Source: Fen-1058 sp964398185 (GTDB lineage: Bacteria > Chloroflexota > Anaerolineae > Fen-1058). From it: DNA of 64,000 bases. The stretch lies in assembly GCA_964398185.1 (NCBI GenBank), contig CAYNML010000019.1, positions 13,518 through 77,517 on the forward strand, read 5' to 3'. Under the pieces are notes generated by a model. The model worked only from the letters and a program-made list of their open reading frames with translations. It was not told the DNA's origin and did not search any database. This document shows positions 50,366 to 58,873 of the stretch, piece after piece. The position numbers were made by a program, and so were the translations under genes. Position 1 is the stretch's first letter. Each line of letters begins with the position of its first letter.

Positions 50366-50980
50366 CTATGGTGCTTCCGGCGCGGCGTAAGTGGGACGTG
50401 ACAGCACTTGCCAGTCGCTTGGCGGCCAGTAGATGATCCAGGCGCGGCCCACGATGTCGCCGATCGGGCGGGAGCCGAAATAGCGCGAATCCTGGGAGTT
50501 TCCGCGATTGTCGCCCATCACAAAATATTGATCAGCCGCCAGGGTAACGGCCGCCTGAATGGTCCCCATGGGTTGTTGCACGTAAGGCTCGCTCAGGGGC
50601 TGGCCGTTGATGTACACCCCTTCGCTGCGTACTTCCACTGTTTCGCCGGGCAGGCCGACGATGCGCTTGATCAGATCTGGTGCGCTGGGGCTGGGATTCT
50701 TGAGCACGACAATCTCGCCGCGCTCCGGTGGGCGCAGCGAGTAGGAGACCTTGTCGACGATGACATATTCGCCTTCGTGCAGATTGGGCTCCATGCTCAC
50801 CTGTTCGATGCGAAAGCGGCCAATGAGCGCATTGATCACCAGAAAAGCGATGGCGACCAATAGCATCGTTTCGATGACGTCCCGCAACACGTGCGGATGT
50901 TCCAAGCCGGTGTGGGTCGGCGCCTCGGTGGGCGGGGTGGGGGCGATGGCTATCTCTTCTGACACAATGATCCTTTGCAC
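50366..50980 (-). CDS. lepB: signal peptidase I, second copy
   Basis: Membrane serine protease that removes signal peptides, 204 aa. After a Pro/Thr-rich N-terminus, a membrane segment (about 37-52) is followed by the catalytic Ser in QVSMEPN (near 62) and Lys in LIKRIVGLPGE (near 104), with GDNRGNSQDSR (about 158-168) as box E. It is about 50% like the gene at 50987-51583 by eye, with a distinct N-terminus. Starts six bases after the first copy's stop. Confidence 0.93.
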   Translation of the reverse strand: MQRIIVSEEIAIAPTPPTEAPTHTGLEHPHVLRDVIETMLLVAIAFLVINALIGRFRIEQVSMEPNLHEGEYVIVDKVSYSLRPPERGEIVVLKNPSPSAPDLIKRIVGLPGETVEVRSEGVYINGQPLSEPYVQQPMGTIQAAVTLAADQYFVMGDNRGNSQDSRYFGSRPIGDIVGRAWIIYWPPSDWQVLSRPTYAAPEAP

Positions 50981-50986
50981 AACAGG

Positions 50987-51583
50987 CTAGGGTGTAGATA
51001 ACGCCGCATACGTGTGATGCGGCACCGTGCTCCAGTCGGACGGCGGCCAGTACACCAGCCAGGCGCGGCCCACAATGCTCTGCGGCGTGATGGAACCAAA
51101 GGCGCGCGAATCGCTGGAGTTGTTGCGGTTATCGCCCAGCACAAAGAAGCGTCCTTCTTCCACGATGTGAGCGGGCATGTCGTTGTTTACCAGGCCCTTG
51201 AGATAAGGTTCATCCAGCACTACGCCGTTCACGTACACCTGGCCGCCGGCGATTTGCACCGTATCGCCGGGCAGGCCGATTACGCGCTTGATGTAATCAC
51301 GATTCTCGTTGGGCGGCGTAAAGACCACCACATCGCCGCGCTCCGGCGGATGCAGCAGGTAGGAAATCTTGTCGATCAGCACGTACTCGCCGTTGTGCAG
51401 GTTCGGCTCCATACTGTCGCCTTCGATCCGGAACCGGCCGGTGGCGGCGTTGACCACCAGAAAGATCGCGGCAGTCAGCAGCACCGTTTCGATGATTTCA
51501 CGCAGCAGGTGCGATCGCCGGGTTTGCGCCGCCGGGGACGCGCTTGACGCTGCGTCCAGCGGTGATGGGAACTCCTGGGACAC
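50987..51583 (-). CDS. lepB: signal peptidase I, first copy
   Basis: 198 aa. Membrane segment at about 30-47; catalytic Ser in GDSMEPN (near 57), catalytic Lys in YIKRVIGLPGD (near 99), and GDNRNNSSDSRAFG (about 150-163) as box E. It is the first gene of a four-gene operon (lepB-lepB-deoC-zinc finger) with a good promoter upstream. The tandem copies share KRVIGLPG/KRIVGLPG and the PPERG linker, which suggests a recent-to-moderate duplication. Confidence 0.94.
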   Translation of the reverse strand: MSQEFPSPLDAASSASPAAQTRRSHLLREIIETVLLTAAIFLVVNAATGRFRIEGDSMEPNLHNGEYVLIDKISYLLHPPERGDVVVFTPPNENRDYIKRVIGLPGDTVQIAGGQVYVNGVVLDEPYLKGLVNNDMPAHIVEEGRFFVLGDNRNNSSDSRAFGSITPQSIVGRAWLVYWPPSDWSTVPHHTYAALSTP

Positions 51584-51615
51584 TTCAGACTCCTCACTCC
51601 ATAAGGCTCGGCGCG

Positions 51616-51644
51616 ATTATACTCTAACTCGATCGGGGTGACAA
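51616..51644 (-). promoter_or_regulatory. promoter of the lepB operon
   Basis: On the minus strand: TTGTCA, 17-base spacer, TATAAT (perfect -10), about 33 bases before the ATG at 51583. Confidence 0.7.
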
Positions 51645-51707
51645 TTACGAGGGCGCAGATAAGAATTCCAATTGCATAACACGTTGCCGGGACGCGGCTC
51701 CGCCATC

Positions 51708-51735
51708 TTGACACTTATTCGGACTGTGCCATAAT
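51708..51735 (+). promoter_or_regulatory. promoter of the receiver-GGDEF gene
   Basis: TTGACA, 16-base spacer, CATAAT, about 30 bases before the ATG; GGAGAG follows as ribosome-binding site. Confidence 0.68.
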
Positions 51736-51764
51736 CACGCCATCCCGCAATATCGGAGAGTGGC

Positions 51765-52631
51765 ATGACGAAGGGCAGTGTGCTGATCGTTCCCGCCGAC
51801 GAGACGACTCTGGATCTGCTGCGCGCTTACTTTGCGTCGGCGAACTACCACATTTTGACGGCGCACACCCGGGCCGAGGCGCTGCACCTGGCACGCCAGT
51901 CGCTGCCGCAGGCTATGATCGTCGATCTGGATGTGCCCGACGTCGATGTGGCCGCCCTGTGCCACGAAGTCCGCTCGTCGCCGCGCACGCAGCACATCCA
52001 CATCACCCTGCTGACGCCGCACGCTCGTCACGATGATCGCCTGCTGGCGCTGTCGTCGGGGGCGGATGAATTTCTGGCTAAGCCGGTGGATGCTGAAGAG
52101 CTGGGGCTGCGTCTGCGGAATGCGCTGCGCCGCGCCGAGTTTCAAAACCTCGTCGATCCGGTCACGGGGCTGCCCGGTCCGCGCCTGGTGGAAGAGCAAT
52201 TGCGTGCCTTGTTGCGCAAGAAAGGAACGTGGGCCTTGGTGCGCGCCAACCTGCGCGGCTTCAAAGCCTTCACTACGGCTTACGGTTTCCTGGCGGGCGA
52301 GGAGGTTTTGCGTTTCGCCGCGCACGCCTTTACACAGGTGGTCGACGAATCCGGCGCGGCGGACGATTTTCTGGGCCATGCCGGCGGTGATAACTTCGTC
52401 GTGATCACCACGCTCGATCGGGGCGCGGCGATTCGCCAATCCCTTGTGGACCGCATCAACACCGGCGTGCTGGCGCACTACTCCTTCCGTGAACGAGAGC
52501 GCGGCTATGTCATTCTCAAGGATGCCAGCGGCGCTGAAACGCAAGCGCCGTTGATCACGTTGAACTCCTGGCTGCTCACCTCGGAGCAGGGGCCGTTCTA
52601 CGACATCATGGAACTCACGCAGCTGCAATAG
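51765..52631 (+). CDS. response regulator with degenerate GGDEF domain
   Basis: 288 aa. A receiver-like domain (about 1-125) has the Asp in MIVDLDVPDVD (near 49-53) but lacks the two acidic residues at the end of strand 1 (VLIVPADETT), so phosphorylation is doubtful; FLAKPVDAEEL gives the usual Lys. A linker leads to a GGDEF-like domain (about 135-270) starting DPVTGLPGPRLVEEQL, the motif of the inhibitory/N-terminal GGDEF helix. The signature GG(D/E)EF is AGGDNF, so it is unlikely to make c-di-GMP and may be a receptor or scaffold. Confidence 0.78.
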   Translation: MTKGSVLIVPADETTLDLLRAYFASANYHILTAHTRAEALHLARQSLPQAMIVDLDVPDVDVAALCHEVRSSPRTQHIHITLLTPHARHDDRLLALSSGADEFLAKPVDAEELGLRLRNALRRAEFQNLVDPVTGLPGPRLVEEQLRALLRKKGTWALVRANLRGFKAFTTAYGFLAGEEVLRFAAHAFTQVVDESGAADDFLGHAGGDNFVVITTLDRGAAIRQSLVDRINTGVLAHYSFRERERGYVILKDASGAETQAPLITLNSWLLTSEQGPFYDIMELTQLQ

Positions 52632-52638
52632 GCGCGCC

Positions 52639-53220
52639 ATGCCGGCCCGATCGAGGTTACTTCCTCTGGCGACCGCGCTGCTTCTACTGGCGGCGTGTGC
52701 CGCGCCTGCGGTTCAGTCCAGTGCAGCCCGCCCGCTGCCCACGTCGTATCCAGTCGCCTTTCCCAACGCCACTCCGGAATTCTACGCTGTAAGCGGCGCC
52801 ACCGCCGATGAAATTCGCGCGCAATTGAACGCGCGCGGTCCCAGCGGTTACGATGCTTATACCCGGTGGCACATCCGCTGGCAGTGGCCGGGCTATGGCA
52901 CGGCTGACTGCCGACTTCAAGACGCCGAAGTAGCGTACGAGATCACGGTCACGTTTCCGCGCTGGACGCCCGTTGCTGAAGCCACGCCTGAACTGGCAGC
53001 GAAGTGGAACGCTTACCTCTACGCGCTGGCCTTGCACGAGAACGGACACGTGGCCAACGTGGTGGCGCATTATCCTACGGTAGTCGCCGCCATCAAACGC
53101 AGTACGTGCCTGACCGCCGAGGCAGCCGCCCAGGCCATCTTGCAGCAGATGCGCGACTTTGATGTGCAATACGACACCAACACCGACCATGGCCGCACAC
53201 AGGGGGCGCGCTTTCCGTGA
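52639..53220 (+). CDS. DUF922 putative lipoprotein
   Basis: 193 aa. A lipobox LLAAC at about 16-20 predicts an outer-surface lipoprotein. HENGHVANVV (near 133) is a HExxH-like metal site (HENGH), and the flanking WNAYLYALALHENGH is typical of DUF922 (putative zinc protease) proteins. Two later Cys (in DCRLQ near 93 and TCLTAEA near 156) may form a disulfide. It starts seven bases after the receiver-GGDEF gene. Substrate unknown; the protease label is from the family. Confidence 0.8.
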   Translation: MPARSRLLPLATALLLLAACAAPAVQSSAARPLPTSYPVAFPNATPEFYAVSGATADEIRAQLNARGPSGYDAYTRWHIRWQWPGYGTADCRLQDAEVAYEITVTFPRWTPVAEATPELAAKWNAYLYALALHENGHVANVVAHYPTVVAAIKRSTCLTAEAAAQAILQQMRDFDVQYDTNTDHGRTQGARFP

Positions 53221-53246
53221 GAAGTTGTCCACGCGGTGCAGTTTGC

Positions 53247-53275
53247 TTGACGCTCCTGATCCCCGATGGTATTAT
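53247..53275 (+). promoter_or_regulatory. promoter of the acylphosphatase gene
   Basis: TTGACG, 17-base spacer, TATTAT; start of transcription near 53282, about 20 bases before the ATG. Confidence 0.65.
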
Positions 53276-53302
53276 CGCGGCACCTCGCAGGGAGCACATC
53301 TC

Positions 53303-53593
53303 ATGGCTAAGAAATCCATCGAGCGTTTACAGGCCATTATTTACGGGCGAGTCCAGGGGGTGAGCTTTCGCTTTTATACGCGCGATACGGCCAGTGAATT
53401 GGGGCTGACCGGCTGGGTTGCCAATCGTTACGACGGCAGCGTGGAGGTCGTCGCCGAGGGGCCGCGCCCTGCGCTGGATCAACTGCTGGACTTCCTGCAT
53501 CAGGGGCCGCCCATGGCGCGGGTGGATCAAGTGCAGCACGATTTTCGACCGGCGACGGGCGAGTTCAAGCGCTTCACCATTGAGTTGGGATGA
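53303..53593 (+). CDS. acyP: acylphosphatase
   Basis: 96-aa cytoplasmic enzyme that hydrolyses acyl-phosphates. The catalytic signature GRVQGVSFRFYT is at about residues 14-25 (Arg at 23), and the catalytic Asn in GWVANRYDGSVEVVAEG (near 41), both intact. The start at 53303 follows GGGAG and the strong promoter at 53247-53275; a longer upstream frame is not needed. Family length is 90-100 aa. Confidence 0.93.
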   Translation: MAKKSIERLQAIIYGRVQGVSFRFYTRDTASELGLTGWVANRYDGSVEVVAEGPRPALDQLLDFLHQGPPMARVDQVQHDFRPATGEFKRFTIELG

Positions 53594-53614
53594 AGCCTTT
53601 GGTGTGGATTGATT

Positions 53615-54844
53615 ATGCGTAGTAACCCCGAACGCTTAGCCTGGACTGTCGTCCTCATCTCGCTGTTTATCTGCGTCGGCCTGGCGGTGTCCGTGCCGCT
53701 GGCCGCCGGCAGCATCATCAATGATTCCAGCGAGACTGCCCTGATGACGCTGGAGGTACAGCAGGGTACGGCGTTGGTCAACCGCCCGGATTCGGCTGAG
53801 CCGATCGGTGTTACCACCGAGTTGGGCAACCTGCCTGAGGGCGTCTCCATTCGCGCCGACGATAACGTGCAAGCTCTACTGACCATTCGCTCGCCGCACG
53901 ACAACTCGATTTTGCAGACGGTGCAGATCTACGGCAGCACCGATCTGGCTGTGGAGCGCGCCCGCGTACCGCGTTTCCAGATGAGCACGCGCCCCTCTCA
54001 GATCGATCTGGTGACCGACATTGGCCGCGTGCGCGTTAATGTCGCCGGCAGCGCTGCACGTCCCATCGAAACGACCTTGACGACGCCGCAGGCGCTCTCG
54101 ACCTTGCCGGAGGGCTCTTATGCCTTCGAGGTCAGCAATGATGAAACGCAGGTGACGGTGCGCGAAGGCTCGGCGCTGGTCAGCGCGCAGGGGGTGACTC
54201 AGAAGGTGACGCCGCCGGGGCGCACGGTGGTGAAGCTAAACGGTCCGCCCTCGGCGGTCCTGTCGCCGGAACGCAACCTGGTGGTCAACGGCAACTTCCG
54301 CCTGCCGCTGGAAAGCACGTGGACGGTCTACAATGATCTGCAGAACAACCGTGAGCAGCCCGGCACTGTGACCATTCAAACGGTGGGCGGGCAGCCGTCG
54401 GCCGTGTTCGAGCGGCAGGGGGCGTATCACGCCGAGACGGGCCTTCGCCAGATCATCAACAAGAACGTGCTCGATTTTTCGTCGCTGCGCCTGCACTTTG
54501 TGGTGCGTGTCTTCGAGCAGGACGTGCCGGTGTGCGGGCAGGCCGGCAGCGAATGTCCCCTGATGATGCGGCTGGACTACAAAGATCAAGACGGCACCGA
54601 CCGCAGTTTTCTGCAGGGGTTTTATGCGCGGCTCGATGGCAGCGGCGCGAACCCAACGTACAATACCACCTCCGGCAGCCGCAACGAACACCAGCGCCTT
54701 CCGACCAGTGCGGCGTTCACTTATGATTCCGCCAACTTGATGGAAACGCTGAAGCCGGCGCAGATCACGGCCATCACCTTCTACGCGTCCGGCCATTCTT
54801 ATCGTTCTTCAGTGGCCGAGATCGAATTGTTGGGTGAACAGTAG
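53615..54844 (+). CDS. FecR-like exported membrane protein
   Basis: 409 aa. A membrane segment near the N-terminus (about 10-32) is followed by a FecR-type beta domain (about 40-215), recognisable in its duplicated repeats LEVQQGTALVNRPDSAE and VREGSALVSAQG. Residues about 225-405 look like a carbohydrate-binding or concanavalin-like beta sandwich (VNGNFRLPLESTWTVY, VRVFEQDVPVCG). No sigma-factor gene is nearby, so it is not a classic FecR regulator. It starts 21 bases after the acylphosphatase stop. Confidence 0.72.
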   Translation: MRSNPERLAWTVVLISLFICVGLAVSVPLAAGSIINDSSETALMTLEVQQGTALVNRPDSAEPIGVTTELGNLPEGVSIRADDNVQALLTIRSPHDNSILQTVQIYGSTDLAVERARVPRFQMSTRPSQIDLVTDIGRVRVNVAGSAARPIETTLTTPQALSTLPEGSYAFEVSNDETQVTVREGSALVSAQGVTQKVTPPGRTVVKLNGPPSAVLSPERNLVVNGNFRLPLESTWTVYNDLQNNREQPGTVTIQTVGGQPSAVFERQGAYHAETGLRQIINKNVLDFSSLRLHFVVRVFEQDVPVCGQAGSECPLMMRLDYKDQDGTDRSFLQGFYARLDGSGANPTYNTTSGSRNEHQRLPTSAAFTYDSANLMETLKPAQITAITFYASGHSYRSSVAEIELLGEQ

Positions 54845-54852
54845 CCGATCGG

Positions 54853-55566
54853 TTAGCTGCTGAACGCTAATCCCCGTTCTTTCAGACTCACAAAACGCTG
54901 CTGACCAATGACCACGTGATCGAGCACCTCAATATCGAGCAGCTGTCCGGCGTGGATGATGTTGCGCGTTACCGCCACGTCTTCCGGCGAGGGGGTTGGA
55001 TCGCCTGAGGGATGGTTGTGCGCGACGATGATGGCCGCGGCGTTGCGGCGAATCGCTTCGCGGAATAACTCGGAGACGCGGATGATCGAGGTGTTGAGAC
55101 TGCCCACGTAAATCGTCGGCACGGCCAGCACGCGGTTGCGCGTGTCGAGCAGCATCACGCGCAGGTGCTCCTGCTCCAGCGTGCTCATCTCGCCCATCAG
55201 CAGGTTCGCCGCATCGGCCGGTGAACGGACCTGGAGGCGATCGTCTGGCGAGGAGATCGTCAAGCGGCGCCCCAACTCAAACGCCGCTTTCAGCGTGGCA
55301 ACTTTGGCTTCGCCCAGACCGTGCTCTGCTTGCAGATCAGTGAACGGGGCGCGCGCCAGTCCGGCCAGGCCGCCATATTTCGCCAGCAAGCGTTGTGACA
55401 GGGCGATGACGTTTTCGCCGCCGACGCCCACGCGCAAGATGATGGCCAGCAGTTCGGCTGTAGAAAGCGCGGTGGCTCCGTCGTGAATGAGACGCTCGCG
55501 CGGGCGATCGCCGGTGGGGAGATCTTTGATTGTGGGCGAGTAATCGATCGGGTCTGGCGGATTCAT
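54853..55566 (-). CDS. radC: RadC/JAB domain protein
   Basis: 237-aa protein of the RadC (DUF2466) family. The N-terminal helix-hairpin-helix region (about 20-105; DRPRERLIHDGATALSTAELLAIIL) is followed by the JAB/MPN metal-protease-like domain (about 110-235) with HNHPSGDPTPSPED (about 180-193). The start is ATG at 55566, six bases after AGGAG; another ATG two codons upstream abuts the site and is less likely. The old DNA-repair role is not established; presence is wide. It ends 8 bases after the FecR-like gene's stop, convergently. Confidence 0.88.
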   Translation of the reverse strand: MNPPDPIDYSPTIKDLPTGDRPRERLIHDGATALSTAELLAIILRVGVGGENVIALSQRLLAKYGGLAGLARAPFTDLQAEHGLGEAKVATLKAAFELGRRLTISSPDDRLQVRSPADAANLLMGEMSTLEQEHLRVMLLDTRNRVLAVPTIYVGSLNTSIIRVSELFREAIRRNAAAIIVAHNHPSGDPTPSPEDVAVTRNIIHAGQLLDIEVLDHVVIGQQRFVSLKERGLAFSS

Positions 55567-55644
55567 TGGCATCTCCTGTTCAGCAATGGAACGGCACACC
55601 TGCTCCCCATTGTACCGTAAATCGATCACCTTGGTCGGACTTTA

Positions 55645-55674
55645 TTGGTCACAGCGCCTGTTTCATTGTATAAT
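55645..55674 (+). promoter_or_regulatory. promoter of the zinc-ribbon membrane protein gene
   Basis: TTGGTC, 18-base spacer, TATAAT (perfect -10); about 77 bases before the ATG at 55751. Confidence 0.55.
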
Positions 55675-55750
55675 TCCGCCCGCTTGCGGCGCTGAGACGC
55701 GGCACAAACAGCGGCAAGGGATTCAGGCGAGCAAAGGACGGAATACGAGC

Positions 55751-56323
55751 ATGGATTTGACGAATGTGTTGCTGGGTTGTCTGGCCGGACTGGGCGCCAT
55801 GACGGCAGCCTTCTGGCTGGCGCTGATCATCTGGACTTTTCGCGATATGCGATCGCGGTCGCGCGATATTTTTGCGCAAATTCTGGCGGCGCTGTTGGTT
55901 GCCGTGCTTTTCCTGCCGGGGTGGGTCATCTATTACATGCTGCGTCCCAAAGAAACGCTGGCCGAAGCCTATGAGCGTTCGCTGGAAGAAGAGGCGCTGC
56001 TGCAAGGCATCGAAGAGGCGCTGGTGTGTCCCGGCTGCGGTGCGCGCGTGCAGGGCGAATTTGTGGTGTGCCCCACTTGCCATACCAAGTTGAAGAAACC
56101 GTGCCAGAACTGCGGCCGCGCGTTGAATCTGCGCTGGGGCGTCTGCCCTTATTGCAGTGCGCCAGCGTTGGGCGGGGTGCAGATCCCTGTTCAGCCGCAG
56201 CCCGCCGCCTTGCCCGCCAGTGATGCTACGGTGGCCGCTCCGGCGTTACGCCGCGCACAGCGTACGCCGCTGCCTGAAGCGCCAGCCCCAGAGCCTCCTC
56301 CGCCGCCGGTCGACGCGGCCTAG
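55751..56323 (+). CDS. membrane protein with double zinc ribbon
   Basis: 190 aa. Two membrane segments (about 4-27 and 42-62), the second followed by the PLD-nuclease N-terminal-like WVIYYMLRPKETLAEAYERSLEEEALL. Then two zinc ribbons: CPGCGARV...CPTCHTK (about 95-116) and CQNCGRAL...CPYCSAP (about 119-137). The C-terminus is Pro/Ala-rich. ATG at 55751, with purine-rich AGCAAAGGACGG upstream. Function unknown; likely anchors a nucleic-acid- or protein-binding module at the membrane. A strong terminator follows. Confidence 0.75.
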   Translation: MDLTNVLLGCLAGLGAMTAAFWLALIIWTFRDMRSRSRDIFAQILAALLVAVLFLPGWVIYYMLRPKETLAEAYERSLEEEALLQGIEEALVCPGCGARVQGEFVVCPTCHTKLKKPCQNCGRALNLRWGVCPYCSAPALGGVQIPVQPQPAALPASDATVAAPALRRAQRTPLPEAPAPEPPPPPVDAA

Positions 56324-56348
56324 CTGGTGCAGTGAACGGGTGTTAAAC

Positions 56349-56386
56349 AAACCTCCCGGAAGAGGCGAACTTCCGGGAGGTTTTGT
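56349..56386. terminator. bidirectional terminator between the zinc-ribbon gene and pyk
   Basis: Perfect 14-bp stem AAACCTCCCGGAAG / CTTCCGGGAGGTTT with a 7-base loop, followed by TTTG. It lies between two convergent genes and has the same CCTCCCGGA sequence as the terminators at 34690 and 28356. Confidence 0.8.
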
Positions 56387-56387
56387 G

Positions 56388-57803
56388 TTACTCTTCCACC
56401 GTGTGCACGGTGAGTAGATTGGTGCGCCGGTTTTGGGGCGTGCCGATGCCAGCGGCGATGACGATCAGATCGCCGCGATGCGCCAGCCCGCTTTTCACGG
56501 AGAGCGCCGACGCCGCGCGAATGCGATCGTCGGTTGTGGGGTGATGCTCGGTCAGCAGGGGTACGACGCCCCACACCAGCGCCAATTGCCGCTGCACCAC
56601 TTCCGAAGTGGCCGCTGCCACGATGGGGATGCTGGGGCGATATTGCGAGATCAGCCGCGCGGTGCGCCCGCTGTGTGTCAGCGTCGCAATCGCCTTCGCG
56701 CCGAGTTCCTCGGCAATGTCCACCGTGGCCCGGCCAATGGCGGCATCGACCATGTGCTCTTCCAGTTGGGCGTCGGCCAGCCAGGTCTCATAAGGGAATT
56801 GCGGTTCAGTCATTTGTGCGATGCGGGCCATGGTCTGCACAGCCTGCACCGGGTATTGCCCCGCCGCCGTTTCGCCGGACAGCATCACCGCGTCCGTGCC
56901 GTCGAGGATGGCGTTGGCCACGTCGCTGGCTTCGGCGCGGGTGGGGCGCGGCGCGGTGATCATCGAGTTGAGCATCTGCGTCGCCGTGATGACCGGGATG
57001 CCGCGCAGGTTGCAGCGGCGAATGAGTTTCTTCTGCGCCAGCGGCACGCTTTCGGCAGGCGTCTCCACACCCAGATCGCCGCGCGCGATCATGATGGCGT
57101 TGCTGCACGCGAGGATGTCCTCGAAGTTGTCGATGGCTTCCGCTTTTTCGATCTTGGTCACGATGGGAATCTCACTGCCCAGGTCGTTCAGCAGGCGGCG
57201 CAGTTCACACACGTCGTCGCCGGTGCGCACGAAGGACAGCGCCAGATAGTCCAGCTGCTGCTCGGCCGCAAAGCGCGCATCCATGCGATCTTTGTCCGAC
57301 AGCGCCGACAGGTTCAACTGCGCGCCGGGTGCGCTGACGCCTTTGTGTGACCCCAACGGTCCGCCGGTGATGACCGTGCAGCGCAGGTCCGGCGGATTCG
57401 CTTCCAGCACGACGAACTCCAGCTGCCCGTCGTCCAGCAGCAACCGCTGTCCCGGGTGCGAAGCGTGGATCAATTCAGGATGCGGCAGCGTGACTTCATG
57501 CTCGCTGCCTGGCACTTCGCGCAGCGTCAGGGTGATTTCCTGTCCGGCCTGCACTTCGACCGCATCACCTGCGATCTGACCCACGCGCAGTTTAGGGCCT
57601 TGCAAGTCGCCCAGCACGGCCAGCACCACGCTCTCTTCCTGCGCGAGGCGGCGCACGCGCTCGATGCGCGCGGCGTGGGTGGCGTGATCGCCGTGCGAGA
57701 AGTTGATGCGGGCCACCGACATGCCGGCGCGGATCATGGCGCGGATGATGTCGTCGCTGTCGGAAGCGGGACCAAGCGTACAAACGATTTTTGTGCGGAT
57801 CAT
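56388..57803 (-). CDS. pyk: pyruvate kinase
   Basis: Glycolytic enzyme making ATP and pyruvate from phosphoenolpyruvate and ADP, 471 aa, without an extra C-terminal PEP-utiliser domain. TKIVCTLGPAS at the start, ARINFSHG (near 31), the metal/lysine region IVTKIEKAEAIDN (near 215-227) with LACSNAIMIARGDLGVE, and TDAVMLSGETAAGQYP (near 308-323) are all intact. Starts at ATG 57803. Confidence 0.95.
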   Translation of the reverse strand: MIRTKIVCTLGPASDSDDIIRAMIRAGMSVARINFSHGDHATHAARIERVRRLAQEESVVLAVLGDLQGPKLRVGQIAGDAVEVQAGQEITLTLREVPGSEHEVTLPHPELIHASHPGQRLLLDDGQLEFVVLEANPPDLRCTVITGGPLGSHKGVSAPGAQLNLSALSDKDRMDARFAAEQQLDYLALSFVRTGDDVCELRRLLNDLGSEIPIVTKIEKAEAIDNFEDILACSNAIMIARGDLGVETPAESVPLAQKKLIRRCNLRGIPVITATQMLNSMITAPRPTRAEASDVANAILDGTDAVMLSGETAAGQYPVQAVQTMARIAQMTEPQFPYETWLADAQLEEHMVDAAIGRATVDIAEELGAKAIATLTHSGRTARLISQYRPSIPIVAAATSEVVQRQLALVWGVVPLLTEHHPTTDDRIRAASALSVKSGLAHRGDLIVIAAGIGTPQNRRTNLLTVHTVEE

Positions 57804-58003
57804 GTTTTCCTCAGATAAGATTCTTCCCCCGCGCGGTGTTCAAGCCAGCCCCATTTTACCCCAAACCGTGCCGCGGGTTGTTAAAGTCTGCTAACAAACC
57901 GCCGGGCCGCCCACAACCGATCGGCTGTGCCGCGCCCCACGGCAAAACCGCCGAGGCTCGCGGCTGAGCTCGGCGGTGCAATCGCTCCGGTTGGCGCGGA
58001 TCG
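57804..58003. other. intergenic region upstream of pyk
   Basis: 200 bases. It holds the degV terminator (57941-57977) and, nearer pyk, a TAAAAT (57853-57858) without a well-spaced -35, so the pyk promoter is not certain. No gene is seen. Confidence 0.5.
57941..57977 (-). terminator. terminator of the DegV operon
   Basis: Perfect 9-bp stem ACCGCCGAG / CTCGGCGGT with a 13-base loop, followed on the minus strand by TTTTGCC, 27 bases after the DegV stop. Confidence 0.65.
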
Positions 58004-58846
58004 TTATTCGGCGTAGAAGGCTACACCCAGCGCGCGCGGCCCGGTGTGCGCCGAGACCGCCGGGCTGATGGTGTACACCGGCACCTGCGGCAGGTGATGA
58101 GTTGCGCGGAGATCGTCGGCCAGCTTTTGCGCCTTGTCTTTGATGGTGGTGTACATCACGGCCACTTGCACGTAGGACTTGCCGCGAATCCCTTCCTCCA
58201 CGATATGCCGCAGCCGCGCGTGCGCTTTGGACGTGGTGCGGATGCGTTCGGCGCCTTCGACGAGACCGTGCTCCACTTTCAGGATGGGCTTCATTTGCAG
58301 CACCGTGCCGATGAAGGCCTGCGCGTTGCTGACGCGCCCGCCCTTGGCCAGATATTCGAGCGTATCCACCACGAAGTACAGGCGCACCTGGTCGCGCATG
58401 AACTCCAGACGCTGCACAATCTCTGGCACGCTCTTGCCGGCCTGCGCCAGGCGCGCGGCTTCGGTCACCAGAATCGCTTCGCCCACGGACACATTCAGCG
58501 TGTCAAATACATGGATGTGATCATCCTGCAACTGCTCGCGCGCGGCATTGGCGGACATGACGGTGCCGCTGAGCTTGTTGGATAACAGCACGCACAACGC
58601 GTCGTCCCCGGCGGCGCGGATCTTCTGGAACACGGTCACAAAATCGCCCGCCGGCGGCTGCGAGGTGGTGGGGAACTGCTTCGAGGCCACCAGCCGATCG
58701 AGAAAGGCTTCGGGCGAAACATCGACGCTGTCGCGCAGCGTCTCAGTGCCAAAGTTGACGCGCAGCGGCACGACGGTGAGCTCGAGCTGCTGTGCGATCT
58801 CGGGCGAAATACCGGCAGATGTGGCGGCGACGATTTTGACGGCCAT
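58004..58846 (-). CDS. DegV family lipid-binding protein
   Basis: 280-aa cytoplasmic protein of the DegV/FakB family, which binds a fatty acid and presents it to a kinase. DVSPEAFLDRLVAS (about 41-55), FPTTSQPPAGDFV (the conserved TSQP loop), LSSKLSGT-like VLLSNKLSGTVMSA (about 85-98), and FVVDTLEYLAKGGRVS (about 158-173) are the family motifs. GGGAGGAG precedes the ATG at 58846. Follows the Clp-N/protease fusion gene by 27 bases. Confidence 0.92.
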   Translation of the reverse strand: MAVKIVAATSAGISPEIAQQLELTVVPLRVNFGTETLRDSVDVSPEAFLDRLVASKQFPTTSQPPAGDFVTVFQKIRAAGDDALCVLLSNKLSGTVMSANAAREQLQDDHIHVFDTLNVSVGEAILVTEAARLAQAGKSVPEIVQRLEFMRDQVRLYFVVDTLEYLAKGGRVSNAQAFIGTVLQMKPILKVEHGLVEGAERIRTTSKAHARLRHIVEEGIRGKSYVQVAVMYTTIKDKAQKLADDLRATHHLPQVPVYTISPAVSAHTGPRALGVAFYAE

Positions 58847-58873
58847 GACTCCTCCCAGAGTGATGTGGTAGCA

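Noticed and set aside
53615..54844. Classic FecR anti-sigma regulator
   Set aside because: No ECF sigma factor or TonB receptor gene is near; only the FecR-type fold is supported.
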